From NCBI GenBank assembly GCA_951230915.1, contig OX579635.1:43152001-43216000 (forward strand): a DNA stretch of 64,000 bases. Direction: 5' to 3'. This document shows, one piece after another, positions 24,501 through 37,727 of this stretch. Position numbers and translations under genes: made by a program. The stretch is from Antitrichia curtipendula (Eukaryota > Streptophyta > Bryopsida > Hypnales > Leucodontaceae). The first letter of the stretch is position 1; the number at the start of each line of letters is the position of its first letter. Under the pieces are notes generated by a model, which made no database searches, was not told the origin of the DNA, and was given only the letters and a program-made list of their open reading frames with translations.

Positions 24501-27500
24501 GAGGGAGAAAAGCGCCTCAATTTCAGCGTCTTCCTCTTTACCTGAAGTTCTAGAAGTAAGAACCTCAACCAGAGCCAAATGGACAAATATTTACCTCTGG
24601 AGCTGCACCAGTCCCGTTAGCTTGGGATTGAGCACCACGTAGGCAGCTAGATTTGGTATCAATACCACCTGCGAGTCCAGTACAACAGCCAAAAGATACA
24701 TTAAGCCGCCAATGATGTCAAGCATGCGCTAAAGATCCCATAAAGATTAATGAACTTTCCGTAATCCTGGTTTTTTCCACGAAGCAAAACAAACAACCTG
24801 TCCAGTAGAGATAGCTGACTGCGCCTGAGTATTCTGTGACTGCCCTTGGGCACTTTGTAATATCTCAACTGGACTGAGAGGAGTTAACTTCTCTTCATCA
24901 ACCATCTAAGGTCACAGCCCAAGCATGAGGCTTGATTAGCAAAATACAATCACAAGGTATTAAACAAAAAAAAGATGATACTGGTCCCAAGATGTAAGAT
25001 CAAGACTGAAGAAAAAGGACAACACCATCAACGAAGAATACGCAAAAAACAATTAAGGTTGATCAAGTCAGATGCTGGATCCATGCAAAATAAGTGAACC
25101 TTAAACCACCTGAGGTGCTTTTGGTGTATGTGGTACACTTGACATTGAAGCAGGTTGTTCAGGAGGTAATTCTATGGATTGAAGTGGAGCTGCATTTGGC
25201 ACTCGAACAGGTCCTGGAACTGCAAGAGGCTGCTGGCTGGTCAAGTCCTTATTTGAGAAGTCTGGATTATTTTCAAGATCCCTTTCCCGGCCTCCCAGCA
25301 ACTGCGATGGTTTCACGTCCTTCATATCCACATTGAGGGTCTTGAATAGCACCTGAAAACAAGTTCCACAGGTTAAATGATGAGTTCTTGGTAAAAATAC
25401 GAAGCCAGAGATGTGAAGCAGTTATAATAGGGTAGATTGGCTAACCAAACATCCTCCAGGGATCTAATTTTAAGCAGCTTACCTCAATATCAAACTTGAG
25501 ATTCATCTTTAGGTTTGGCATCGCATAGATTTCACAAAGTAATCCCAAAATTGCCATTGTCCATGGGTTTGGAGGTTGATATACCAAACTGGCCTGACAT
25601 GGCTCAAGCACCTGCACACAATAGAGTCAGGCAAGTAAGAAAAATTCAAAATCTTTCAGTAGTAATATGATTCTCGAGATAGAAGGTGGTATACAGAATC
25701 TATAAAGCATGTTTATGACATAATTAGATCGAGGTTCATGAAGATTCACCCCACACTTTAGAAGAACGTGAGATAATCGCTCAAGTCACTGTAAATTCTA
25801 TTAAATGACAAGAAGCGCCATAAACTTGTCAAATAAGCAAAGTTCAACATAATTACTGTTGGCAGACTGCAAATAAACAAGTTTACAGCATTAGCCATGG
25901 ATGGTACCTTGGAGGTAAAAGGAATGACTGCAATCATCAACCCTTTCTCAAATGCCTGCATTACCATCAAGAGAAGACAAATGTCACTGAAAAATGTACA
26001 GTCTACGAACTGAATAATTTAAGGTATGTAATCACGGTGGGAGAAACATGAGCAATTATTAAAATACTGGCTACTCGCATTTCAAATGCAACGATGAAGA
26101 ACGGAGACCGACCTCAATAATAAGCGACTTTGGATCCACCTCACGTGCTCGCAAGGCCTGATTTTTGCCAATGGTCAACTTGCCAAGCCAGCTTCCCAAG
26201 TTTTTCAGAAGTGAACGCTCCTCTGAACTCACCTTAATCAACTCGGAACGGAGCAAGACCTGGACTATGCATCAATGCAAATGTCAGACGCCTAAATGAA
26301 ATTACTTCATACCAGTGCAGAACACACAAAAAATCACACTTGAAGCATCATAAAACATGACAACCTAATGAAGAGAAACAGCACCTTGCAGTTCTCATAA
26401 GACGCTTTCAAAACCTCTTTATGCAATCCTTTTGAATTCAATTTATCCAAAAACTTGATGTACAAATCATGGTAATTGGGCTCAATGCTTGCTCTGCAGA
26501 AGTTGCAATTCAAAACGAGTAATGAGCATCCACAAAATCTATGCAACAGATATAAGCATAGCAAAATGAAATGAAAATATAACATATGCTTGAAGCCTTC
26601 AAAAGAAAACTAACAGAAAAAGATAATCCCTAAGAAAAAAACACAACATATTCTTCACCTCTTCATCACCATATATTGGGCAAACCAAGGATGATAGTCC
26701 TCCTTTAGGACTTCTAGACATTCCTTGGCCTTCTGATCCAGGTTTGTAATTGAAATATTGTTCATGATGAAAGCAATTTTGTCTTGGGCCTCCGATGATG
26801 GCACCTGTCCACAAAACATGACGAGCCATACAGCATACCGTTAAGACGAAAGTTACCCACAGAATTTGAAAGATCTGAAATGAAAAAAAGAACCAGAACA
26901 CCTGCAGGCAAATTCTTATGATATAGCCTGCGTCAAATGGCAAGCAACCCAAATAAAGAGGAGAAGAAAGAAGCAGATAAGCGTCTAAGCAGATTCAGAG
27001 CATCATGTCTAAATCATAAGATTTTTATTGGGCATCTGCGAGCTTAGAACTCTGACAGAACAAACACAAATAATAAAGAGAGTAGATCATAAACTCTCAC
27101 AGTAAGTACATGCCGGGAGCAAAGACAGCTATCTCAAGGACCTGTGACAATGGTTCTGTTTTAAGCAAGACTCTGGAAGATAAAAAGCCCATTTAAGAAC
27201 TACAAAAACTGCCGTAATTATATTTTATTGGGCTAGAAGTTCATACCTCAATTGGGGAATCTCGGGTTTCAGCAGCAGCAACTAGAGTCCCAATATTAAG
27301 AGCATGACCAAACCCAGTAGATGCAGAAGGCTGACGTAAAACACCTGAAAGATCGGCCATTTCACAAAAGAAGCACAATTAAGGACCTCCTGTATTCCAA
27401 GGTCAGACAGATAAGCTGCAAAAGGTGGACCCTAAGGCTTCCAACAAAAGATGAGAGAGTCTTCTCCTTGGGAATGATAAAATTACCTGAAAAACATACA

Positions 27501-30500
27501 CAGATGCAAATAAAGCAAAGAGTACAGATGCATGACAGTACAATGAAAGTATTGGCATTGACATCAAAATTAACAAGGTTTACATTAACCTGGACTAATA
27601 CAAAACTATGCAATAAACGAAGTACAGAAGGGCACCTGTTATAGAACCGATTTTAGAACGAAGATGTGGTGGTGATTGTCCATCTGCTAGAGCCGAGTAA
27701 GTCGCACCATGTGAAGCCAGCTGAGATGCCTGTTAACAGAAGAAACGGAGGTATGAGTAAGAATTACCGCTTGCGATTACGAAACAAACAATCTCGAAAA
27801 GTACCTGAAATACCTTGCCCTGGCTGCAGGCATCAAGTAAAGACTTCTTGAATAGCTTATTCTTTGTCCATGAGCACAAACCAGAATATTCAGTCTCTAA
27901 CAAACCGCTTCAGGACACAGAAAGACATGCACCATGGAATAGAGCAGAACGACCGGTCGAGCTTGCACAGAACATCACATGACAACTAACATGACTTTTT
28001 CGTACCTTCTGTACAGCGCCAAGATCGGAAGTCTGATTTGTCAGCACTGACTGCATCGAAATCCCAGATTGAGAGCCCAAGGAGTTTGCACTCTTGGGTC
28101 TTTCACTCATCATGCTCGATGAAATTCCAGAATACTGCGACAAAAGTGTTCCTGATTCTGTGTTCTGAAGTTTTGCCTGAACCCCTTGTGCCAATGGAGG
28201 AGATGAAGACGGCGTTAGAGACCCACCCAGGGCAACATGCAGCGCTGGTTCCAGAACCTTCCAAAAGAGAACGTCCCGTAAGTGTGTCGAATACCGCAGG
28301 TTTTAAGAGATACAATAAATATATAGAACACGCATGTAGACAGTCTCCTGTACTTGTTAAAACATTTCCATCAAGTCAAATAGCTAATATTGAGGAAACA
28401 GAACTTGCCTTGCCAAATAAGACATGAGACTCACCTCGCCAACAGGTGCTCGAGGATGAAAATTAAGAGATTTTCTCTCCTCCAACTCAATGGAAGTATG
28501 AGGAACAGGGAACTGCTCCAAATCTTCCAATGGTATTAGAGGAGAATGCCCCCCAGTTTGGATTGTACCATTAAAATGCTGGTCCGCCAGAGAGATGCCG
28601 TTTCCAACAATTTCACGTTGTGTTCTTCCCCCTCGCATCAGAGCTCGCTCAATGAATTTCACAAGTTCAGGTTGTGACTCACGAAAATGCGAAATTTGAA
28701 GAATGTGGTTGCAGTACTGTGGCCACTCTGCTAGGCGCTCTTTAAATTGATCCAAAGCGGTAGACCCAAAAGATAGCATCTGCATGAGAAAACAGACGCA
28801 GACACAAGCAAAGTAAGTAGCATAATTATAATCAATACGTCGATGGCTCATGAAAAATACCATAAAGACAAAATTTACAGGAGTAGACTGATACAGGCTG
28901 TCAAAAGAACTTAGTCGAATTTCAGATCTCAGGGACATAAACTTCATTGTCAGATGTGTCAAGCTCCACCTTGGAATCCAATGGCTTGCGCAAGGCATCC
29001 AACACACACCGTAATGCTTGCCCCAAGATGACAGACGAAACAAGCTGATGTTTGACAAGTGAACCTGTTGCATCAAAAAGAAAAAGTGAAAAACAAGAAT
29101 GTCTCAGCTGTATGATAATCTCCTGTGCGACGGCAAAGAAAATCTACACTGAATGTTAAATCATAGCTGAGAAGATCTAGCGGAGAAGTCAGAAGGCATT
29201 TCTACTTAAATAACTGCCAAAATCTTGATCCTAGAACAAAGCGAATACAGGATCAAACTTATATTACCAAAAAGCACTGCAGTTATTGTTAATTCTCTTT
29301 CAGGATATCTTGGAAAAAACTGATACTCTTCAAACAAGCTCTGAACCATGCAAGCCGAAATTGCCTTCTCCCTCCTACAGTAATTCCAACAGTTAAAAGC
29401 CACCTTCTTCAGATGATTGCAAAACAATTACTTGCCAAGACAATTCCATGAAGGTGATGACAATCGTTCTCAGACACTGGCAAAGTTGCCCAATAAAAGT
29501 AGTACACTCGCACTTGCAAGACTTGGTTATCAGAGATTCTATGCATATCAAGACCTCTCTTAAAAAGGTTGCAGGGCATAATCCAGAAACATTTGGAACT
29601 GATCGGATAATGGAAGGAATAGTAGTTCACATACGGACTAGAAGTAGGCGAGTTGAATCTTTTAAGCATATCCACGACGTCATCTATGGTTAGTTGTCCC
29701 ACATAGATCCTCTGAAAGTAAGAATTCGCCTCCTCATCAACATATTCACTTCCTGCTTCTGACAAAACTTGCTGTTGATCTGAAGGAGAAACGCTCATTA
29801 ATCTCGGATTTGCACGTATGGCAGCCTCTCTGACAAGCTTAAAATCCTCAACTAACTGACCAGAATTTAACTGGCCTGAATTGGCCTGAAGAACCTGCAG
29901 CCCAAATATGTGAATACTCGTTAATAGACCTCAAAAACAGCAGCAGAACCCTCTAGATTGAGATCAGACCCGTCCTAACAATCGCGTAATAAAGATCAGA
30001 ACATGAACACCATTGTCAAGTCGGCCTAAAACAAACTGCAGGGAAACACCTTGAATTCGTGAAAAAATGATACAACAAAAACAGCGTTACATGACCTACC
30101 TTAAAAAAAATCTGTGTCGTTTCCAATACTAGACTAACAATCGGTCCTTGGCGTTGACCGGCAATTCCACCAGAACCAACCTGCCTGTCAATCCGTGCGT
30201 CCAAAAGAGTTCTCTCTCTCAAAAACTTCAAACAAGCCTGCAATTATTCAGATATCAAGATCAACTCTCTCATAAAAACTAGAAAGTATCTGTATCCAGT
30301 ATAAAAGGAAAACCTAAAGCAACCGATTAGTTGGTCCGATTAGCAGTGACATGATCCTTTCTGTCAGTGAAGAAAACAAGTATCTCAGACCTGGAAGAAG
30401 GAATCGTGATGGATTGTGAAGTTGTCTTGCAACCACTTCTCCAAGTTCAAGAAATCTCTTCTCGCAGCAATAGCTGCCAGCTCGACAGAAAACTGAAATG

Positions 30501-33500
30501 GCGTAGATTCAAGCACTCTGTCCAAGACCTGTGACCGTCAAAGAGTTCTCTTGTAGTTAAAAAAGTGACACAATATCCACGATACCACATCCTATCTTTC
30601 AAACGCACAAGAAGACCTAATCAGGTGAAAGTGAAGAAATCGACAACGACCTTAGGGTCGAAGGAGTAGAACGTCTCTGATAATTACCTTAAGCTCGTGA
30701 CAAACATCCAATACTCTTGAGATGGTACTGGGATCAGCAGCATGCATTTCCACCATGGTTCTCATAATCAAGTCTGCATTGAGCAACCATAGCTCCTGCA
30801 CCACACTGCTAGTTGCATTGCTAGCCAGATACGATGGAAGTAGCAAAGGAAGCATCTCTGCCTGTATTATATTCCACTCTGTCTGCATACCAATACATGA
30901 CAAATATAAGATGAGCATATTTTGACCGCAAAATTCACTTCCATCTGGACCCAGTAGTACCTGTAGACCCGCAGATGAGAGAATCCTCGTAAGAGAGAAA
31001 CTTTCTAAACAAAAAGCAATCGAAAGGTGAGGGAACACAGCACCTTGATTTCTGCTAAACCGAAAATTAAAAGCTCCGGGCATTGCTGAAGGGGGATTTC
31101 GAGTAGACTACGCACAGAGCTAAGATGACCCGACTCTGCTAAGCTACAGAGGACTTCCAGCAAATCAAGAGACAGCCAAGCATAATTCGGCGATGCAGCA
31201 GGCTGCCGATGAATCTGCGCAATTAAATTACAAGATATTAAGGAAGCATTCGAAATCTCATATAGAATGATGCAGGTTCTAATCAACTGCAATTATATGA
31301 TCCAATACCTAGGTCAATCCCAATTTCAAAGTTACCAATTCCACTAAATATATTTTGCTGCAAGACATAACCCTTTCTAGACGTGCTACTCCAGTAAATA
31401 CAAGATGTTCACCACATCAAAACCAAGAGGAGCAAAAAATCTGAGACAAGTGAAGTCCTAAACTAGGAAAAAGATAATTCCAGCGACTCCTGACTGGATA
31501 CAGTTCATGTTTCTCGGCAAAAAGAAAAGGGTAGTTGAGTGTAGCACACAACAAGCCGGGGACAACAAAGAGCGCAATTTGACAAGATTAGGTACCTGCT
31601 TCCTCGGACTATGCGCAAAGGTGAAAACTTCAGGAGGGGCCGAAACTGCATGTATCAAGAAGGAAAGTTGACCCTCTCCATTTTGCCACGGATGCGCACA
31701 CACGGCTTCTACCGGAAATGGGTCCTGATCAAGATCAAGAAACAAGACATTGAACTCGACCTCATACAATGCAAATAGAGAAGAGAAAGATACGACCATA
31801 AAACATAATCAGGAAACCAATTCCATGATAAAAAAATAACCAACACCATTCGATCTAAAACTTCATCTACAAGAACTTGGAATTAATAAATTGCATAACG
31901 ATCTTCTGTTCACAAGCGGCTTAAAACACCCTTTTGTTTCTTGGTAAATAGATGGCGCACCTGACAAGCTTTGCTGTACATTCTCAACAAGAGAGAAAAA
32001 GATTTTTGATCAGGTAATAAAAAGCCATCATGATCGAGTTTCTCTATCACCAGTCTCCAGCTTAGATCAGGAGCCTGCTAGCCCAGAAGAAGTCACATAA
32101 ACAAAATCGAGAATTCACATCACCAGAGCTTCATCATCCTCCCTATTACAATATCCAATGCATTGCATTATATCCACCATACAAACAAGAAACAGGGAAC
32201 TAATGGATACCTACCTAGGCAGAGGGAAGAAACCGAACGAAAACTCAAAGAAAACTCTCAGTGGTAGAGACATACCAGCTGCTTAATAGAGTCCAAAAGC
32301 ACGTCCACATCCCAAGTAGTCAACCAGTCTGAGGAGACTTGTTCACCATTACATAGTGCTGTGCAGAACGTGCTATGAATACCTTGCAGATCTTCTAGTC
32401 TATGATGGGTACGGGCAACCATCCCAAGAATTTGGGCAACCTCAACTTCTGTGATGGAAGGGAACAAGCCAAGGATTCCTTTACAGTGATCGATATCTAC
32501 AGTGCAGCTGTAACCCAAATCTTCCAGAACATCAGCGACCCTTGTGGCAGTAGACAACAATGAACACATCTCGGAGGTCGTATCTGTCACAATTCCGCTG
32601 AAACTCCTGGAACGAATGAGATACGTCAGAAATCAAGAGTCAATTACATATGAACAATATAGACATTTCATACACCAACATTGCTCAATCCTGCCTAAAC
32701 ATATAAGAGCAATCACCAATCAATCTCCGTAATAAGAGATGCGCGCTGTGTCGGCATTAATAGCAATGAAACATACCTTAAACAATTGACCTCGTTCACA
32801 TTCTCTTGCAGTAGGGGAGTCAACAACAAAGATTCCTGGACTTTCGGCTGTAGAAATTGTAATGCCCTCATAAAAGAGTGAACATGCTTTGTTAGGCCCT
32901 CACTACGGTGCAGGAACTCAAGTATTTCTTCAATCAGTGATTCTGTTAGACCAGAGGTTGGATTCTCATAAATCTCCGAAATCTTTGCTTTGCAGAAAGA
33001 CTGACCTGCATTTCACCAAATAACATAATCATTCAATTGAACCGCCAATGCATTAGTGGACTCCAAAGTCAAAGACCAGAGTAAACAGTAGATACCTGAA
33101 CTGCTAGTTTCAGATGATATATATACGACCTCAACAATCCCGACCAAATGCTATCAAGATTCCCAATATACTACGAGATTCCCAATATGTCCAAAACAAA
33201 CAAGTTCTACAGGGATTTACTATGTTAGGGTCTCTGTTTCTCGATAAAAAAAATAGTTCTTCGAATCCCCCAAAACAATATACCAAGTCACATGGCTTCC
33301 GGAAACCATGTTCAAAAGAGCACGGCTTTAAGGCCAAATGAGGTGATTGTGTTTAATTAAATGAAAAGTTAGTGGTGGAGAGTGAACTAATGTGCACTTG
33401 CTAACCAGACATGTGCCGTTGTAATTATAGATCGCACCCAGGGCACAATCCTTATTAAACTTGAAGAAAGAATAAGAAAAAGTCTATTCAACAAGAAAAC

Positions 33501-34323
33501 TAGAAACTGGAAACCAATTACACGAGGTATCAGTAAGTATAGAATTCCTTCGCACGAACTGCCAACTAACAGCTTACAGCTTAGAACTAGATTACTAACC
33601 CTCTTCTTGAAGATGCTGGTCTTCGGCATCTGTCAATGCAAGGCCAAGTCCAATTTGCTCGGGGATAGAGAACTTAAGTGCGGAGCATATATTTTCAAGG
33701 AATCCTTCAGAAAAGGACGAAGAATGCCCCAGCGCTTCACAAAGTATAGAGCCCGAATTTGGCTGGTGAATGAGCGTCTTCAGTATTCTGGCCAGCAGGT
33801 CTAACTTCAGAGGAAGATTGTGCACTTCTCCTTGATGTAGATTGACTTGCTCCAAGCAATTTCTCAGTAAAATCAAGCTTCCATCCATCCCATACTCGGT
33901 GAACTGATCAACATATGTCCACTTCGTAATTAGAGTCATGCAAAGATAACATATCTCATGCTAACTGCGATTCACAAGTAAAATTTACAAGACACGAACT
34001 GCAGACTAAGAATTATAACAAATTGGATTCAATTTGGACTGATTTGTTATAATTCATGAAGAACGCAGTCACACAGCCATTCTTGTTAATGTCATTAACA
34101 CTCAATGACAAGTCAAAAACGATCATATCCGGAGTAACAACGTCAGCATAATTGAAGCGCTCCAATTCTCTAATATAACACTGAAAGATAGATGCAGTAT
34201 GTGAATAAGCATGGTGAAAATTACCTGGCTAAGCTCCAACTCAATAGACTTGTAATTGTTCTTGTTCAGGCTGGCGATTGAGAAACCAATCTGACTTGCA
34301 AGGGGAGTTGCAAACGACAACAT
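15570..34323 (-). CDS. NOT1: CCR4-NOT transcription complex subunit 1 (NOT1), 51 coding exons
   Basis: Scaffold of the CCR4-NOT deadenylase, which shortens mRNA poly(A) tails and represses translation in the cytoplasm. The minus-strand exons, each with AG/GT borders, join into 7,491 nt in frame: 2,496 residues plus TGA, close to plant NOT1 (about 2,400). Landmarks in order: N-terminal helical-repeat part (1-700), with [13 protein letters not shown] and [12 protein letters not shown]; 703-885 with [16 protein letters not shown] and [14 protein letters not shown]; central MIF4G domain that binds the CAF1/POP2 nuclease, about 1,034-1,225 ([39 protein letters not shown]); DUF3819/CAF40-binding region, about 1,343-1,490 ([27 protein letters not shown]); and the C-terminal NOT2/NOT3-binding domain, about 1,950-2,490 ([40 protein letters not shown]). 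The ATG at 34,323 opens with [20 protein letters not shown], in line with plant NOT1 starts. No frameshift or missing block was seen. Exon coordinates are in the findings. Confidence 0.97.
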
Positions 34324-35450
34324 CGCGTATTGGTTGCTCTGCCACCCTTAACCTCTAATGCGTTCCAAGGTGCTCTGATGAATGCTGAACCAATCTAAAA
34401 GGCTTCTACTCTGTCCATACGCGTCGCATCAATCCAAGTTTCGAACCAAGCAGGGAAATCACTCGTTACTCCTGGCACACTTGATTTGCAAAACGCTGTT
34501 TAGTATTAAAACCTCCATTGATATAAATCTGGCCAACTCAATCACAAAACGAACGAGAACAACAGAGTGATAAATTGCTCTCAAATACCTCATGAAGTCA
34601 AAATCAGTCTCCGACCATTCAAGAAGATATTGAGCAATTAACGACAACGCCAATGCAAGAAGGCTCAAGCAGCAAAAAGCATAAGCATTCTAATTGAGCT
34701 GCAACAATTGAGCTACACTCTCACAACGATCATACAATGGAACGCTCACATAATGCCAGCGAGAACCACCCTGCATTCTCACCTTTTCAAGAAACGCTCG
34801 AATTGCCGAATTCGCAGTCGCCAGCAATATTTCCGTTCATGAATTCCTCAATAATATCACCTTTCCAACCTTAAACCCTACCACAGAAGCCGATCGCAGC
34901 TTGAACTAGCGCTCAAAACCTGCTGAAAACCCTAACCCTTTCACCTTCCTCTGCCGCACTTAACACACACGAAGTAGCAGGACCAGAAAGATCTTCCCTG
35001 CTTTTACCGCAATCGACAGCACTCCAATCACTTGAACACCGAAACCTTCGCGAAAACGGCAACCACACCAAAACCCCGGCACCGCATTACCGACCGACCA
35101 ACGCTACCGACTGATCGAAGCAAGGGAAGCTCACCCGCAATGCGTTGATTACAATCAACCCGAGAACCTGAACAGAAGCGAACCAGAAGAGGCGATTGAA
35201 TGCAGGGAAGTTTGTTCTTGTCGCAATGGAAGAGCAGAGGAGCAAGCGACGAGCGTGATGGCTATGGCGGGAGACGCACACGGCAAGTATGAACGACAGC
35301 CCATTTGACCTAATTTGATGGATCTTGAGAAGGACGCATTACACTGGCTGCAGCAAGGACTCGGTAGTAGCCCAGGATAAGAACAAACCGGACAAGGCCC
35401 TTGATGTGCAATATGGAAATAGTGAGCTTCATTTTTTATTATTTTCATGT
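34324..35450 (-). promoter_or_regulatory. Probable NOT1 5' UTR (with intron) and promoter
   Basis: A splice acceptor (GGTGGCAG then AGCAACC) lies about 15 bases upstream of the NOT1 ATG, at 34,339-34,340. A good donor (GCGG then GTGAGC) is present near 35,136. A non-coding first exon at roughly 35,136-35,300 and a UTR intron of ~800 bp are therefore likely. Composition changes to typical repeat DNA beyond 35,450. No TATA box could be assigned with confidence. Confidence 0.45.
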
Positions 35451-37475
35451 AAAGTTTTTTTTAATCCAGCATGGCATTATTCAGCTGGGCTGATTGTTCC
35501 CAAGATTGATCTCAGGGGGGTGAGTTAAGTTAAGTTACAACATTTATGTCTATGAATGTTTTATATTAGAAAATTCATCAAAAGAGGTTTATTGGATAGG
35601 CAATCTTAATATTAATCCTTGAGGGAAGTTAAGGATCAATGGATGACTTCATTGTTCATTGTAGAAACAAATAATGCACCTATTGATTCACCAATAATCA
35701 AAGCATTTTGGTGACTACCTTGGTTATGGAGGGGCACATTCTTTCAAGGGGTAAATTGAGAGAAAAACAAGATAGAAAATTAGCATAAGGTTGCCTATGG
35801 TTATTTGAAACAAGTCTTAAGGTAAGAGGTCCTTAAATGAACTGGGTTCTAAATGTATCTCCTATATAGGAATGAGTGACATGCTCCTTGAAATATCTAC
35901 TATTGTCATTGATGAGGTAGGTAGGCTTACATGGGTGATTTATTGCCCTCCTACCTTACCAATGAAATTCACTATAAACTTTATAGTTTAAATTTCTTCA
36001 AGACGACGGCAATGATACTTCATACCAAAATATTATGGCACAACAAAAGATTCTTTTAGTCCTTTGAAGGACAAACCTTATAACTATGTAATCATATTCA
36101 ATCTTCTTTGCTTTATGTACTCTATTCCACTCCAATAACTGTTGAGGTATGCCATCCAATTGTGGTCACAATTTATTATCTAATCCCTTGGAGGATTGAA
36201 AAAGTATCAAATTTTTTTTATAAATGTAAATGTGGAGAAATAGAGTACATTTAATGCTACTAAACTCCCTCAAAACAAATAGGAAGTGATTCTATAATGA
36301 TCATCTAAATCATTTATAATAGCCACTATATCTTCTAAAACAGAAACGGTGTTAAGGCGGCTATAAAATAGTCACATTTTTTCCTTGGTTTTCACTCAAG
36401 AAATTAATGTTCTTATTGTGGCTACTAAAACATTCTAAAAGCCATCATTCATACATTTTCATAGTACCATCCTAAAAAAGCTTGTTGCTTTGTCTATTCA
36501 AATAAGACCGAGGCTTCTTACACGAGGCCAAAATGGGACCATGTCTAAAGTGGCATAAATACTCAAGTAGACACAAGATGTTAGTATCCCTTAATTGTGA
36601 CATGTCTTTAAAAACCCTCTTAAATATTCTTGCCTAAATGTAGCCTCTATTCATGAGAAACTAGAAATAATTTTGAATTTATCTATTTTCATCACTATAG
36701 AAATTTATAGTTTATTCATTCAGTGTCAAATCTAAAAATGCATTCAAGAATAACTTGATTAGAATCTTGTTTGGATTACTTACAAGATCTAATGAATTTT
36801 AATAAAAACCATGTTCAAACCTTTATTTACACAATTTTGGATGTTGGTACTTTAAATGCGTGGAAATCATTTTTATCTTAATTGTCAAAAAAAAATTTAT
36901 ATGTCCTCTATAAATCATGGAGTTTTCAGATCTCATAATAGAAATTGAAAATACTCTGAATTTTTACAAAACAAGTGCAAAAAAATCATTACAAACACAA
37001 CTAATGCCTAAAAAAATTTGAAAATCATAGAAATGTATTGCTAAAGAATACATTTTATAGTTCAACTTGCTATAGAATATTCAATTGTAGAAATTCTCTA
37101 CATTAGAGTAGAAACTAGTTATGATATAATTCATTTCAATAATTGACCTCAAAGAGATAATTTTTATTGCTAAAATTCAAATAAAGAAAAAACAAGCTAA
37201 ATGCTGCCAAAATGTACAAAAAGGCTATTCATAGAATAAGCATTTTACTTTGTAGAAAAATAAACAATACTAACCTTAACAAGGAATTTTCAACATCCTT
37301 CATTGCAATCACATTTAGCATAACATTTAGTAGCAAAGTAGCTAACTTCCTTCCCCCCAATAGAACGGTGTGGAATATTCTACACCAATCACTAGCTACA
37401 AGGGTCAAAATTTGTCAAAGTGAAAGAAAAAAAGCAACTTGATTGAATAATGAGGGTCATTAACTTTATACTCAT
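35451..37475. other. Intergenic repeat-type DNA
   Basis: AT-rich with no gene. 35,630-35,760 is a copy of a dispersed repeat also present at 49,335-49,440 (GATGACTTCA, AATGCA.CTA, ACTACCTTG.TTATGG). The short ORF at 37,212-37,442 is not supported. Confidence 0.5.
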
Positions 37476-37548
37476 CACTAGAAGAAACCCGTGTTTTTTC
37501 TGACGTCCAAAAACTGGACGTCAGAAAAAACACAAGTTTCTTCTAGTG
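37476..37548. mobile_element. 73-bp hairpin CACTA miniature with CAT duplication
   Basis: Two 33-bp arms (CACTAGAAGAAACCCGTG.. and its inverse) with only two mismatches surround a 7-base loop AAAAACT. CAT stands immediately outside both ends (37,473-37,475 and 37,549-37,551). CACTA termini plus a 3-bp target duplication identify a CACTA/EnSpm derivative reduced to its two terminal repeats. Confidence 0.9.
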
Positions 37549-37727
37549 CATATTTAAGTGCATTAAACACATGCAGTAAATTAGCTTAGTGCATGGGCTA
37601 ATAAGACAACTACCTTGCATATTCTCATTATAAGAATGGTGGAATGAGTAAGTTAATGTCAGTCTAACTCAAATAAGAACGACTCCCAAGTAAAGAAGTG
37701 GCAGTAAGGGGCTCTTCCCACGTGGCC

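Noticed and set aside
28038..28427. 129-codon plus ORF inside NOT1
   Set aside because: Overlaps two NOT1 exons and the intron between them; no protein-like motif of its own.
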